A stretch of DNA of 13,467 nucleotides from Anaerolineae bacterium (GTDB lineage: Bacteria > Chloroflexota > Anaerolineae > B4-G1 > SLSP01). Of this stretch, positions 1 through 7,260 are shown one piece after another (the first letter of the stretch is position 1; every line of letters begins with the position of its first letter). A model generated the notes under the pieces. The model had not been told where the DNA came from, made no database searches, and saw only the letters and a list, made by a program, of their open reading frames with translations. The stretch covers positions 1 to 13,467 of the forward strand of contig JAFGSL010000376.1 in NCBI GenBank assembly GCA_016934645.1, in the 5' to 3' direction. The position numbers and the translations under genes are program-made.

Positions 1-98
1 TAAAGGTACTGAGCATATTCGGTGTTCCTTATGGGATAGGGTAGCGTCTTCTTCCGAGTATACGCAGCTTGGGGATCTGTGCAAATTTGATGGAATGT

Positions 99-130
99 AC
101 AGGACTTCCCTGATGGGCGGGAAGTCCTGT
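99..130. terminator. Perfect 12-bp hairpin, possible terminator
   Basis: The arms acaggacttccc (99-110) and gggaagtcctgt (119-130) are exact inverted repeats around an 8-nt loop. No run of T follows on either strand, so it lacks the classic intrinsic terminator tail. It sits between the window edge and the promoter at 195, where the end of an upstream transcript would be expected. It could equally be a protein-binding palindrome. Confidence 0.4.
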
Positions 131-194
131 TGGTGATATAGGGAAGGCATCGCAAAGTTGTCTGTTAGTCGTTCATATTGTGCATTTCCTTTTA

Positions 195-222
195 TTGACT
201 AATGTTGCAGAATCTCTATACT
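195..222 (+). promoter_or_regulatory. Sigma-70-type promoter for the 359-6553 gene run
   Basis: TTGACT (195-200) and TATACT (217-222) each match the housekeeping consensus at five of six bases and are separated by 16 nt. This is the best promoter match found in the window. Transcription would begin near 229 and give a leader of about 130 nt before the TTG start at 359. The leader contains the short ORF at 247-399. The call rests on sequence match only. Confidence 0.6.
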
Positions 223-246
223 GAAAAGCTGGATGCCTAAACACTG

Positions 247-399
247 TTGAATTTCTTTGCGGACCTCGAGCCAGCCGTCAAAGAAGCAGCCCGGATTATC
301 AAGGCCAAGGATGTAGCGGTTCTACATAAGGCAAGGAAGAAAGTCGAGGGGGTCATCCTTGAATATCAAAGTGCTGGAAAAATCAGAAGTCAATCTTGA
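247..399 (+). CDS. Possible 50-codon leader ORF or gene remnant
   Basis: An open frame starts at TTG 247, just after an in-frame TAA at 238-240, and ends at TGA 397-399, overlapping the GNAT gene by 41 nt in another frame. The predicted peptide is rich in Lys, Ala, Glu and Val and would form an amphipathic helix around its middle. No strong ribosome binding site precedes the TTG and no family is recognised. It could be a leader peptide translated ahead of the GNAT gene, the decayed tail of an older gene, or chance. Confidence is low. Confidence 0.2.
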   Translation: MNFFADLEPAVKEAARIIKAKDVAVLHKARKKVEGVILEYQSAGKIRSQS

Positions 400-1318
400 G
401 AGATTGGCAGCGTTGACTTACGTCGCAAGGAAGCGGAACAACCTTCTCGCAGAAGGGACTACTGAAGAGGCCATTCTGCGCAACATTTCTGAAGGAATAG
501 CAGAATATTGCCACGATTTAGTATTTGTTGCTGAGCACAATGGGGAGATTGTGGGTTGGCTGGCATTTTATGATATGTCTGATTCTGGAATCGCTTCAAT
601 ATGGGATTGGCACCCGGTTGTATTTCCAGGTGAGCATGAGGATGAAATCGCTAGCGCGTTGATTCAAGAAGCATTTTCACATCTTCGAGAGATAGACTTA
701 CATAAAGTCGCGATCGATTTTCAAGTGAATGAGAGGACGCATTCTTGTTTCACCAGATACCTGAAGTGGTATGCACGCGCCGGTATCACAGAAATCATCG
801 AAGAGAAATACTACAAGCGAGACCTCACCGAGGCGGATGTGGAGGGCGTTATCCCGGATGCGTATTCGCTGGGGTATATTTCAGAAACGGATTTGGATGA
901 TTTGTTCGAGTGTTGGGTGGGCGTATTCTCTTCTTGCGATGATCGATTTCTCCTCAACCTGGACGCCGAAGGCAGAAAAGCCCTTTTCTTCGACAGTTGG
1001 AGTAGAGCAAAGCCGCTCATCCATGAAGCCTCGTTGACGTTGTCCCACCAGGGTCATTTGATCGGTTTCGTTCGTTTTTTGCCGCTCTATGGACCTACCG
1101 ATGCCTATTTAGCCCCCATAGGCATCCTGTCTGAATATAGACGGAAAGGATTAGCGCAGGAACTGCTCAAGATGGGTATGACCAAATTGAAGGCGTCGAA
1201 GTATCAAACAATGAGTTGTTATGTGAGTACCAGCAATAGTGCTGCAATTTCTTTCTATGAGAAGATGGGATTTGTGTCCCGACATAAGATCACCTCTCTC
1301 TTTGGTGAGATGATTTAG
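359..1318 (+). CDS. Tandem GNAT-fold N-acetyltransferase
   Basis: This 319-aa protein probably transfers an acetyl group from acetyl-CoA to an amine; the acceptor is unknown. Two GNAT-like halves are visible. The C-terminal half (about 165-319) has the acetyl-CoA-binding pattern RRKGLA (261-266) after the strand IGIL, then N293, A296 and the FYEKMGF block (299-305) typical of motif B. The N-terminal half (about 1-150) has the strand pattern VFVAEHNGEIVGWLAF but lacks an RxxGxG loop, so it looks catalytically degenerate. The TTG start is chosen because GAGGGGGT lies at 346-353, five bases upstream, an in-frame stop occurs at 314-316, and the next Met is residue 73. The gene ends 29 nt before the amidohydrolase. 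It is AT-richer than the genes that follow (23 G+C of 60 at 361-420), which suggests a different origin. The fold is secure; the substrate is not. Confidence 0.85.
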   Translation: MNIKVLEKSEVNLERLAALTYVARKRNNLLAEGTTEEAILRNISEGIAEYCHDLVFVAEHNGEIVGWLAFYDMSDSGIASIWDWHPVVFPGEHEDEIASALIQEAFSHLREIDLHKVAIDFQVNERTHSCFTRYLKWYARAGITEIIEEKYYKRDLTEADVEGVIPDAYSLGYISETDLDDLFECWVGVFSSCDDRFLLNLDAEGRKALFFDSWSRAKPLIHEASLTLSHQGHLIGFVRFLPLYGPTDAYLAPIGILSEYRRKGLAQELLKMGMTKLKASKYQTMSCYVSTSNSAAISFYEKMGFVSRHKITSLFGEMI

Positions 1319-1347
1319 TGATTTCGTAATTCCCCAGGAGGTACCAA

Positions 1348-2637
1348 ATGAAAGGCACAGCCAAATGCTATGATGTCCTGCGCGATTACTGCGAAACCGT
1401 ACCCCTCGTGGATTGCCACGACCACGCGATTGAGTGTGGACCGAACCAAAAGGACGTTCTCGAGATGTTCGTCAACGGCTACTTCGCGAGCGACCTGCTC
1501 AGTGCGTCCTCGGATGCGGAGATGGCTGTTTTGGCCGATACGGATCGTCCACTGGAAGAGCGCTGGCCGATCCTCGAACGGGCGTGGAAGCGCGCGCGTT
1601 TTACCGGTTACGGGATGATGGTCCGCCGCGCGCTCAAGGTGTTCTACGGCGAGGAGGAGTTGACGCTCGCCGCGCTCCAGCGGATGCAGGACAAGCTGCT
1701 GAACTATGAGGACGAGACCTTCTTCGACGGCGTGCTCGAAAAAGCCAATATCGCCGTCCGTATCCTGGACATCTGGCCCGACGCGAAGCAGGTGCTCGAC
1801 GGCACGCTCAAGCTGACCCCACGCGGGCGGCTGGCGATCTCGCTGCCCGGCTATCACGCGGTGCGCAGTTACGAGGACGTTTGGGGGGTCGGAAACGTCG
1901 TCGGGCGGGCGATTACCTCGCTGGATGAATATCTCGATGTGTGCCGGGTGATCTTCGAGGGCCACAAAGCCTACGGCGCGGTGGCGTTCAAGGATCAGAG
2001 CGCCTACACCCGTACCCTCGACTACGGCAATCCCACCCGCGCCGAGGCGGAGGCCGTCTTCAACTGGTTCATGGAAGACCCCCGCCGCAGCGCATCCTAT
2101 CCCGACGGCATCAAACCGCTGGATGACTACCTCTTCCACGCCTTCATGCGCATGGCGCGCGACCTGGATCTGCCGGTGCAGATTCATACAGGGCACATGG
2201 CCGGGATTCGCAACGACATTGTCAAGACCGACGCGATTGGCTTGACCAGGCTCATCGAACTGCACCGCGACGTGCGCTTCGATCTGTTCCACGCGAACTG
2301 GCCCTACAGTGGCGAACTGCTCTACCTTGGCAAGAACTACCCCAACGTCGCGCTCGATTTCTGTTGGGCCAATATCATCGATCCCATTTACTGCCAGACC
2401 ATGTTCAAGCAGGCGCTTTCCAGCGTGCCGCACGGCAAAATCCACGGCTACGGTTCCGATGTGGGCGGCAGCAGTGTAGACATGGCCTGGGCGCACGCGC
2501 AGATTGCCCGCGATAACATTGCCATCGCCCTGTCGGACCTGGTGGAAATCGACTACCTCAGCCTGGACGAGGCGAAAGAGGTGGCCTACGCCTGGCTTTT
2601 CGCCAACGCCAACGACTTCTTCAGGCTGGGCCTATGA
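1348..2637 (+). CDS. Amidohydrolase-superfamily metal-dependent hydrolase
   Basis: This 429-aa protein belongs to the amidohydrolase TIM-barrel superfamily, closest by eye to the amidohydrolase-2 type. The metal-site elements appear in order: HxH as H24-D-H26 after the first strand, a possible bridging lysine K215 in VAFKDQ, H280 in VQIHTGH, H315 in LFHANW, and D371 in YGSDVGG. No signal peptide is visible, so it should be cytoplasmic. ATG 1348 is preceded by AGGAGGT at 1336-1342 with a 5-nt spacer. The same superfamily contains uronate isomerase and sugar-lactone hydrolases. With a glycosidase and a sugar isomerase directly downstream, a role on a sugar acid or lactone is a reasonable inference, but the substrate cannot be read from sequence. 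All expected metal ligands are present. Confidence 0.85.
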   Translation: MKGTAKCYDVLRDYCETVPLVDCHDHAIECGPNQKDVLEMFVNGYFASDLLSASSDAEMAVLADTDRPLEERWPILERAWKRARFTGYGMMVRRALKVFYGEEELTLAALQRMQDKLLNYEDETFFDGVLEKANIAVRILDIWPDAKQVLDGTLKLTPRGRLAISLPGYHAVRSYEDVWGVGNVVGRAITSLDEYLDVCRVIFEGHKAYGAVAFKDQSAYTRTLDYGNPTRAEAEAVFNWFMEDPRRSASYPDGIKPLDDYLFHAFMRMARDLDLPVQIHTGHMAGIRNDIVKTDAIGLTRLIELHRDVRFDLFHANWPYSGELLYLGKNYPNVALDFCWANIIDPIYCQTMFKQALSSVPHGKIHGYGSDVGGSSVDMAWAHAQIARDNIAIALSDLVEIDYLSLDEAKEVAYAWLFANANDFFRLGL

Positions 2638-2691
2638 GTCGCTCACAAGAGGCTAGTACCGTGAGGCACAAGTTTCTCACCAGATCATAAT

Positions 2692-2758
2692 GCTTGGAGG
2701 GGATCGCCAGATCCCCGACTCTTGCGCACAGCCGGGGATCTGGCGATCCCCTTGAAGC
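2692..2758. repeat. Nested 18-bp inverted repeat in the amidohydrolase-glycosidase gap
   Basis: The arm at 2699-2716 (ggggatcgccagatcccc) is the exact reverse complement of 2734-2751, with a 17-nt loop. Pairing can extend outward to 2692 and 2758 with one mismatch and one G-T pair. Each arm is itself a small palindrome (ggggatc-4 nt-gatcccc), so the element can fold as one long hairpin or two short ones. It lies within a likely operon, 8 nt before the AAGGAGG of the next gene. It could be a dispersed repeat or an mRNA-stability or attenuation element. No T-run follows, so a plain terminator is less likely. Confidence 0.7.
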
Positions 2759-2778
2759 TGTAGACTAAGGAGGAATTT

Positions 2779-5550
2779 ATGCCGTACTGTACTAGACTAC
2801 GTTCCATCCCGGCAGAGTTGCATAACTCGCACGACCTGCGCCTCTCGGCATGGGGGCCGTACACGAAGCGCTACATGGGCATCTCGCACATCCCGGACGT
2901 ACAGGCCGGGCTGCGTTTCGATGTAAGCGTCTTCCCTGGCTTGTACCGGCGCGGCCTCCAGCCGCCCAACGTGCTGTGGGAATCCGGCTACCATCCCTGG
3001 GAGGCTGCGCCCGATCTCTCGTACGTCAGCCATCGTTTCGAGGTTATCTGGAAGGATCAGGTCTACGCCGACGTGGACTTCTGCCGTCTCGACGATGCCG
3101 CATCCAGTACTGCGGACGCGGTGCTGATGCGTGCCGCGTGCTTCAACCATACGGATGCCGCGCAGAATCTCGTTTTGCACTTCATGGCCTCGCTACACTT
3201 CCCACCAGTGCGCACCTACTCGACCGAGCCGCTGGATATGGCTTGTGTGCACTTGCCCGCAGGCGCGTTGTGGATCGAAGCCCTCGACTACGACTCTCTC
3301 GCGCTCGGCTACGAAAGCCATCGCGCCAACCTCAGCTACGATGGCCTGACGCGCGGCGAAATCCGCGCTCACGGCTTTGTGGGCGGGCTAGGCCTGGGAC
3401 AGGGGTTCGGCGTCACGCCCGGCGACCGTGTGACGTATCGCTTCACGTTGCCGCACGCCGTGCCGGACGCCGTCCTCGTGTGGCGCTACCGGATGACCGA
3501 ACAAGCCACGCTGCCCATCGCACTTTCCGGGCTGACGGCGCAGGCGCTCACGTTGATCGGGACGGGCGACCTCACGACGCGCGTGATTCCGGTCGGCGAC
3601 CTCGCATCGGGCGAAGTGACGCTCGCGCTGGAAACGCAGGGGCAGGAGAGCCTGCAACTGGACGGTTTTGCCGTCATCACACGGGCGGATGTGTCGCATC
3701 TGCGTTTCGAGCCGGTACGCCGCGATCCTGTGCCGGAGTTGTTCCCCGGTCCGCGCGACGACACGCTGCTGTTGCAGTACGCGCATGTCGCAGATGTCTA
3801 CGGGCTGGCGTGGGGCGCGCACACGGGCGCGCCGGTCAACTTTCAGGTGCGTGAGTTCTTCTGCGACGACCTGGATACCACGCTGCGGTACAAGGTCCAC
3901 GAGCACGTGCAACTGCGACTCTCCGGCCCGGGAGAGGGGCATTATACCAACATCTTCCTCCGTCCTATTTTTCTGGAACCGGGCGCGGAGCGTGTTTTCT
4001 ACGGTTTGATCTGTACTGGCAGTCCTGAACAAGTGCAGGCGCGGTTGGCGGACTTCGACCCGGCCTCGCCCGCATGGGATGATGTCTACGCGCAAGCCCG
4101 TGCCCGTGCTGTTGATCTCACACCTAATCCATCGGGCGTACCCTATCGTTTCAGCCAGGATCGCATGGCCGCGACGCTGTTGACGAACATCGTTTACCCC
4201 GTGCGCACGCGCGGGACGTGGATCCGCCATAGCACGCCGGGTCGCTGGTGGGATTGTCTCTACACGTGGGACTCCGGCTTCATCGGGCTGGGACTGGCTG
4301 AGCTTGACCTCGACCGCGCCCTGGATAATCTCAACGCCTACACCACACGCCCAGGCACGAAGGACGCAGCCTTTATTCACCACGGCAGCCCTGTGCCCAC
4401 GCAGTTCTATGTCTTTCACGAATTGTGGAACCGCACACAGTCACAGGCGCTGCTGGAGTACTTCTATCCGCGCATGCAGCAGTACCACCGTTTTATGGCC
4501 GGACGCTTGGGATCATCGACGACGCGCACGCTCAAGTCCAACCTCATCCGAACGTGGAACTACTTCTACAACTCCGGCGGCTGGGATGACTACCCGCCGC
4601 AGGTCTACGTGCACCGGCACGGCCTGGAAGCCGAGGCGGCGCCAGTGGTCAGCACGTCACAGGTCATCCGCACGGCCAAAATTATGCGTATGGCGGCGCT
4701 GGCGCTGGGCGAAGGCGTCGCCAACGACGTCGCCGAATACGACGAGGACATCGCGGTGCTCTCCGAGGCGCTCCAAACCCACGCTTGGGACGAGGACGCC
4801 GGCTACTTCAGCTATGTCTTGCACGACGCGGATGGCCGTCCTGTGGACATGCTGCGGCATGAATCCGGGGCGAATTTCAACATGGGCATGGACGGCGCGT
4901 CACCGTTGGTGGCGGGCATTTGCACGCCGGAGCAGGAGGCGCGTCTGGTTGGGGCGCTGATGTCGCCGGAGCGGATGTGGTGCCGCTGTGGCCTGACGAC
5001 GGTAGATCAGACCGCGCCGTACCACCGCGACGATGGCTACTGGAACGGCGCGGTGTGGATGTCGCACCAGTGGTTCTTCTGGAAGGCCTTGCTTGATATG
5101 GGACGTGCCGACGACGCCTACCGCATCGCGCAGACCGCGCTAGACGTGTGGCAGACGGAGGTCGCCGATTCCTACAACTGCTTCGAGCACTTTATTGCGC
5201 AGACCGGGCGGGGCGCGGGCTGGCATCACTTCGGCGGACTGTCGGCCCCGGTGTTGTGCTGGTACGGCGCGTACCACCGGCCCGGACGACTCACGGTGGG
5301 ATTGGATACGTGGGTTGCGGCGTTAAACGTGGCGGCGGACCAGCGCGCGCTTACGGCGGATTTGCGGTTGTTCGGCGCGCCGCATCACACGCCTGCCGTC
5401 ATCGCCACACTGGACGCAGATGCAGACTACGCCGTCACCTGGAACGGCGCGCCGCTCGCGCATCACACTCGCCAGCCAGGGACGCTGGAAATTCTCCTCC
5501 CGGCGGGTGTGTCTGCAGGAACCTTGCAGATTTACCCTGTGCATCAGTAG
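2779..5550 (+). CDS. GH63/GH37-like (alpha/alpha)6-barrel glycoside hydrolase
   Basis: This 923-aa enzyme most resembles the inverting glycosidases around GH63 and the mannosylglycerate-hydrolase-like domains. Residues 1 to about 400 look like beta-sandwich domains, about 410-850 form the (alpha/alpha)6 barrel, and about 850-923 a short C-terminal beta domain. Barrel marks include RWWDCLYTWDSGF (D492, D498), GGWDDYP (D603/D604, likely general acid), DDGYWNGAVWMSHQWF, and FEHF...GAGWHHFGG (E803, likely general base). These roles are assigned by analogy with GH63. No signal peptide is seen, so action on imported oligosaccharides in the cytoplasm is inferred. AAGGAGG (2767-2773) with a 5-nt spacer supports the ATG. 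It lies between the amidohydrolase and the sugar isomerase. Alternative names would be a trehalase-like or glycogen-debranching-like protein. Substrate is unknown. Confidence 0.8.
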   Translation: MPYCTRLRSIPAELHNSHDLRLSAWGPYTKRYMGISHIPDVQAGLRFDVSVFPGLYRRGLQPPNVLWESGYHPWEAAPDLSYVSHRFEVIWKDQVYADVDFCRLDDAASSTADAVLMRAACFNHTDAAQNLVLHFMASLHFPPVRTYSTEPLDMACVHLPAGALWIEALDYDSLALGYESHRANLSYDGLTRGEIRAHGFVGGLGLGQGFGVTPGDRVTYRFTLPHAVPDAVLVWRYRMTEQATLPIALSGLTAQALTLIGTGDLTTRVIPVGDLASGEVTLALETQGQESLQLDGFAVITRADVSHLRFEPVRRDPVPELFPGPRDDTLLLQYAHVADVYGLAWGAHTGAPVNFQVREFFCDDLDTTLRYKVHEHVQLRLSGPGEGHYTNIFLRPIFLEPGAERVFYGLICTGSPEQVQARLADFDPASPAWDDVYAQARARAVDLTPNPSGVPYRFSQDRMAATLLTNIVYPVRTRGTWIRHSTPGRWWDCLYTWDSGFIGLGLAELDLDRALDNLNAYTTRPGTKDAAFIHHGSPVPTQFYVFHELWNRTQSQALLEYFYPRMQQYHRFMAGRLGSSTTRTLKSNLIRTWNYFYNSGGWDDYPPQVYVHRHGLEAEAAPVVSTSQVIRTAKIMRMAALALGEGVANDVAEYDEDIAVLSEALQTHAWDEDAGYFSYVLHDADGRPVDMLRHESGANFNMGMDGASPLVAGICTPEQEARLVGALMSPERMWCRCGLTTVDQTAPYHRDDGYWNGAVWMSHQWFFWKALLDMGRADDAYRIAQTALDVWQTEVADSYNCFEHFIAQTGRGAGWHHFGGLSAPVLCWYGAYHRPGRLTVGLDTWVAALNVAADQRALTADLRLFGAPHHTPAVIATLDADADYAVTWNGAPLAHHTRQPGTLEILLPAGVSAGTLQIYPVHQ

Positions 5551-5581
5551 ATATTATCACCACAAAGGCACGCAGTATTTT

Positions 5582-5674
5582 GCGCCTAAAGGCGCGGGTG
5601 AAAGGGTGTTTTTGCGCTTGCGGGCAGCGCCCGCAAGTGCAAAAACACCCTCAAGAAAAAGCGGCTTTAGCCGC
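5582..5674. repeat. Composite inverted-repeat element of three hairpins
   Basis: The central hairpin pairs 5603-5625 with 5629-5651: 23 bp with a single G-T pair and a 3-nt loop (agc), the longest stem in the window. It is flanked by two small hairpins, gcgcctaaaggcgc (5582-5595) and gcggctttagccgc (5661-5674). The second resembles the reverse complement of the first with a paired base swap that keeps the stem. This layout is typical of REP-like dispersed elements. It fills most of the 187-nt gap between the glycosidase and the sugar isomerase. It may also reduce read-through or protect mRNA. It has no T-run immediately after the large stem. Confidence 0.7.
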
Positions 5675-5737
5675 CCATGCCGACGACGGCGTGAAACCGC
5701 AATAATTTCCGGATAGATTCTTAGGGGGTAACAAGAG

Positions 5738-6553
5738 ATGAAAATCGGTGCAGTGAGTCTAGGGTGGAGTGGGACGCCGCTGCCGCGCGTGTTTGAGCAG
5801 ATCGCGGCGATGGGCGGCGAGTGTGTGGAGATCAACGGAAACACGGAGCGCCATCACGGCATCCCATTGACCCGTGAAACGGTTCCGCAGGTGCAATGTT
5901 GGGCGGCGGACACCGGGTTGACCATCGGCAGCCTCAGCGGATACTGCGACTTCGCGCTGGCGGACGCGGACGCGCTGGACGCCGAAATCGAGCGCTTGCT
6001 GGTGACATGCCGCGCGGCGGCGGAACTGGGCGCGCCGGTCGTGCGCGCTTTCTCCGGTGACGTGAAGCCCGGCGTGACGCTAGAAGCTGTGCGCCCCAAC
6101 ATCATCACCGCGTTACGCCGGGTGTGCCGCGAGGCAGCGACTCTCGGTGTGACCTTGGGCATCGAGAACCATGGACGGTTGATCAACGATGGCCCCGCGC
6201 TGGCGGCACTCGTCGAAGAGGTTGGCGCGACGAACCTCGGCTTCACGATCGATACGGGTAACTTTGCCTGGGCCGGGCACGCTGCCGCGCAAGTGCAGGC
6301 TGATTTTGCGGCAGTGCTGCCGCGTATCGTGAACGTGCACATCAAGGATGGAGCGTGGACTGATGAGGGCTTCGCGTTCGTCCCGGCAGGTGAGGGCGAA
6401 TTACCGTTGGTCTGGCTGTTGCAGCAGTTGGCAGAACGGGGGTATCGCGGGATGGTGTGCAGCGAATTCGAGGGAGCAGGCGACTTTGTGGAGGGCACGC
6501 GCCGTAGCGTGGCTTTTCTGAAGCGAGTACTGTACGCAATTCAGACGGTGTAG
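5738..6553 (+). CDS. Sugar phosphate isomerase/epimerase (xylose-isomerase-like TIM barrel)
   Basis: This 271-aa protein has the length and pattern of the AP-endonuclease-2/xylose-isomerase-like family, whose members isomerise or epimerise sugars or process inositol and keto-sugar intermediates with a divalent metal. Likely metal or catalytic residues are E143 and H145 in GIENHG, D172 in TIDTGNF, H201 with K203 and D204 in VHIKD, and E243 in CSEFEG. The strand 1 motif KIGAVSLGW and the GEGELPLVWLLQQL segment also fit the family. ATG 5738 follows AGGGGGT (5723-5729) with an 8-nt gap. It is the last gene of the rightward run and is followed by a hairpin terminator. The fold is clear. The exact substrate is not, but the neighbours argue for sugar catabolism. 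Confidence 0.87.
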   Translation: MKIGAVSLGWSGTPLPRVFEQIAAMGGECVEINGNTERHHGIPLTRETVPQVQCWAADTGLTIGSLSGYCDFALADADALDAEIERLLVTCRAAAELGAPVVRAFSGDVKPGVTLEAVRPNIITALRRVCREAATLGVTLGIENHGRLINDGPALAALVEEVGATNLGFTIDTGNFAWAGHAAAQVQADFAAVLPRIVNVHIKDGAWTDEGFAFVPAGEGELPLVWLLQQLAERGYRGMVCSEFEGAGDFVEGTRRSVAFLKRVLYAIQTV

Positions 6554-6576
6554 GGGCGGGCGCTATAGCAGAAAAG

Positions 6577-6610
6577 AGGGACTGGCGAGTGGAAAAGCTC
6601 GCCAGTTCTT
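6577..6610 (+). terminator. Hairpin terminator after the sugar isomerase
   Basis: The arms actggcgag (6581-6589) and ctcgccagt (6598-6606) pair exactly around an 8-nt loop and extend outward with wobble pairs to about 6577 and 6610. The sequence tcttgtt follows, a modest T-rich tail. Its place 24 nt after the stop codon fits termination of the four-gene run before the ECF sigma operon. Confidence 0.65.
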
Positions 6611-6661
6611 GTTAACGAAGTAAACTCGATCTGTATGATAATTCTACCGAATAAAATGCTA

Positions 6662-6679
6662 TTGTATTCCGTTATACAA
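6662..6679. promoter_or_regulatory. Inverted repeat ttgtat-N6-atacaa before the ECF gene
   Basis: The two 6-nt half-sites (6662-6667 and 6674-6679) are exact inverted repeats and end 8 nt before the GTG start of the sigma gene. TATACA (6673-6678) inside it could serve as a -10 element, although no good -35 is spaced correctly. A second possible -10, TATGAT (6634-6639), has TTGTTA 19 nt upstream. An operator or promoter overlap is possible. The GGAAC-type -35 of autoregulated ECF promoters was not seen. Confidence 0.3.
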
Positions 6680-6687
6680 GTAGAAAA

Positions 6688-7260
6688 GTGAGTGGTAAGG
6701 TGGAAGCAACGACATTGCCGGAAGAAACTGAGTTTCAGTGGATTGCGCGGGCGCAGAACGGCGACCGGCAAGCCTTTGGCGAATTGGTCTATCACTACCG
6801 AGAGGGTGTGATCAACGTGGTGTACCGGATGTGTGGTGACGCGAATCTGGCAGAGGATGCGGCGCAGGAGGCTTTTATCCGCGCGTGGCAGCATCTGCCG
6901 CGTTACCAACCGCGGTCACTCTTTCGCAACTGGCTGTATCGCATCGCAACGAATGTTGCCTTGGACGTGTTACGCCACGAACGGGAATGCGCGGACATCG
7001 AGGATGTCCCTTTGGTTGCTTCATCTGTCAACCCGGAGGCTGCCGTCGAACGCAATGAGCGTGCTGAGCAGGTGCGCCAGGCCGTGCTGGCACTGGCTCC
7101 CGCAAGTCGGGCTGTGTTGATTCTGCGGGAATATGAGGCTCTTTCGTACAAAGAAATCGCCGAAACGCTCGATATCCCTATGGGAACGGTGATGTCCCGT
7201 TTGAACTACGCGCGCACGCAATTGCGCGAAACGCTCAAGGTTTGTCTGGAGGGTGGATGA
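6688..7260 (+). CDS. ECF-family RNA polymerase sigma factor (sigma-70)
   Basis: This 190-aa protein has the length and two-domain layout of extracytoplasmic-function sigma factors. Region 2 (about 27-98) contains DANLAEDAAQEAFIRAWQ for core binding and FRNWLYRIATNVALDVLRH for -10 contact. Region 4 (about 131-184) ends in the helix-turn-helix LSYKEIAETLDIPMGTVMSRL, which reads the -35 element. The GTG start is weakly supported: no strong Shine-Dalgarno precedes it, and GTG 6700 is an alternative that loses only four residues. The stop overlaps the start of the zinc-finger anti-sigma gene, so the two are likely translationally coupled. The regulon and inducing signal cannot be read here. The call to the ECF group is firm; the subgroup is not assigned. 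Confidence 0.93.
   Translation: MSGKVEATTLPEETEFQWIARAQNGDRQAFGELVYHYREGVINVVYRMCGDANLAEDAAQEAFIRAWQHLPRYQPRSLFRNWLYRIATNVALDVLRHERECADIEDVPLVASSVNPEAAVERNERAEQVRQAVLALAPASRAVLILREYEALSYKEIAETLDIPMGTVMSRLNYARTQLRETLKVCLEGG
7248..7252 (+). promoter_or_regulatory. Shine-Dalgarno GGAGG that sets the anti-sigma start
   Basis: GGAGG inside the end of the sigma gene is 7 nt before ATG 7260 and 4 nt before ATG 7257. The first spacing is nearer the optimum, so ATG 7260 is preferred. The upstream TTG at 7242 would lie ahead of the site and is unlikely. Confidence 0.55.

Larger units (their letters stand above)
1..358. other. 5' non-coding region upstream of the GNAT gene
   Basis: This stretch before the first convincing gene holds a hairpin (99-130), a sigma-70-like promoter (195-222) and a short doubtful ORF (247-399), each listed separately. 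The start may carry the tail of an upstream gene: one frame is open from the window edge to a TAG at 42-44, and another is open from base 2 to a TGA at 134-136. Neither fragment has a recognisable motif, so no CDS is called. The base composition is AT-richer than the region after 1320. No RNA gene is recognisable. Confidence 0.6.

Noticed and set aside
2..136. Open frame from the window edge to a TGA
   Set aside because: It runs through the 12-bp hairpin and its peptide matches nothing known. It may be chance, so no partial gene was called.
1315..2496. 393-aa open frame on the minus strand opposite the amidohydrolase
   Set aside because: It is a shadow of the high-GC amidohydrolase gene. Its peptide is rich in Arg, His and Val without any recognisable motif, and the plus-strand frame has intact active-site residues.
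3388..4419. 343-aa minus-strand frame opposite the GH63-like gene
   Set aside because: Low-complexity, Arg-rich composition and no motif, while the plus-strand gene is clearly coding across the whole span.
5603..5651. Simple intrinsic terminator between the glycosidase and the isomerase
   Set aside because: The stem is much longer than usual, has no T-run directly after it, and is flanked by related small hairpins, so a repeat element fits better.
6554..6687. Autoregulated ECF promoter with a GGAAC -35 element
   Set aside because: No GGAAC or TGAAC with a suitable -10 was found upstream of the sigma gene.
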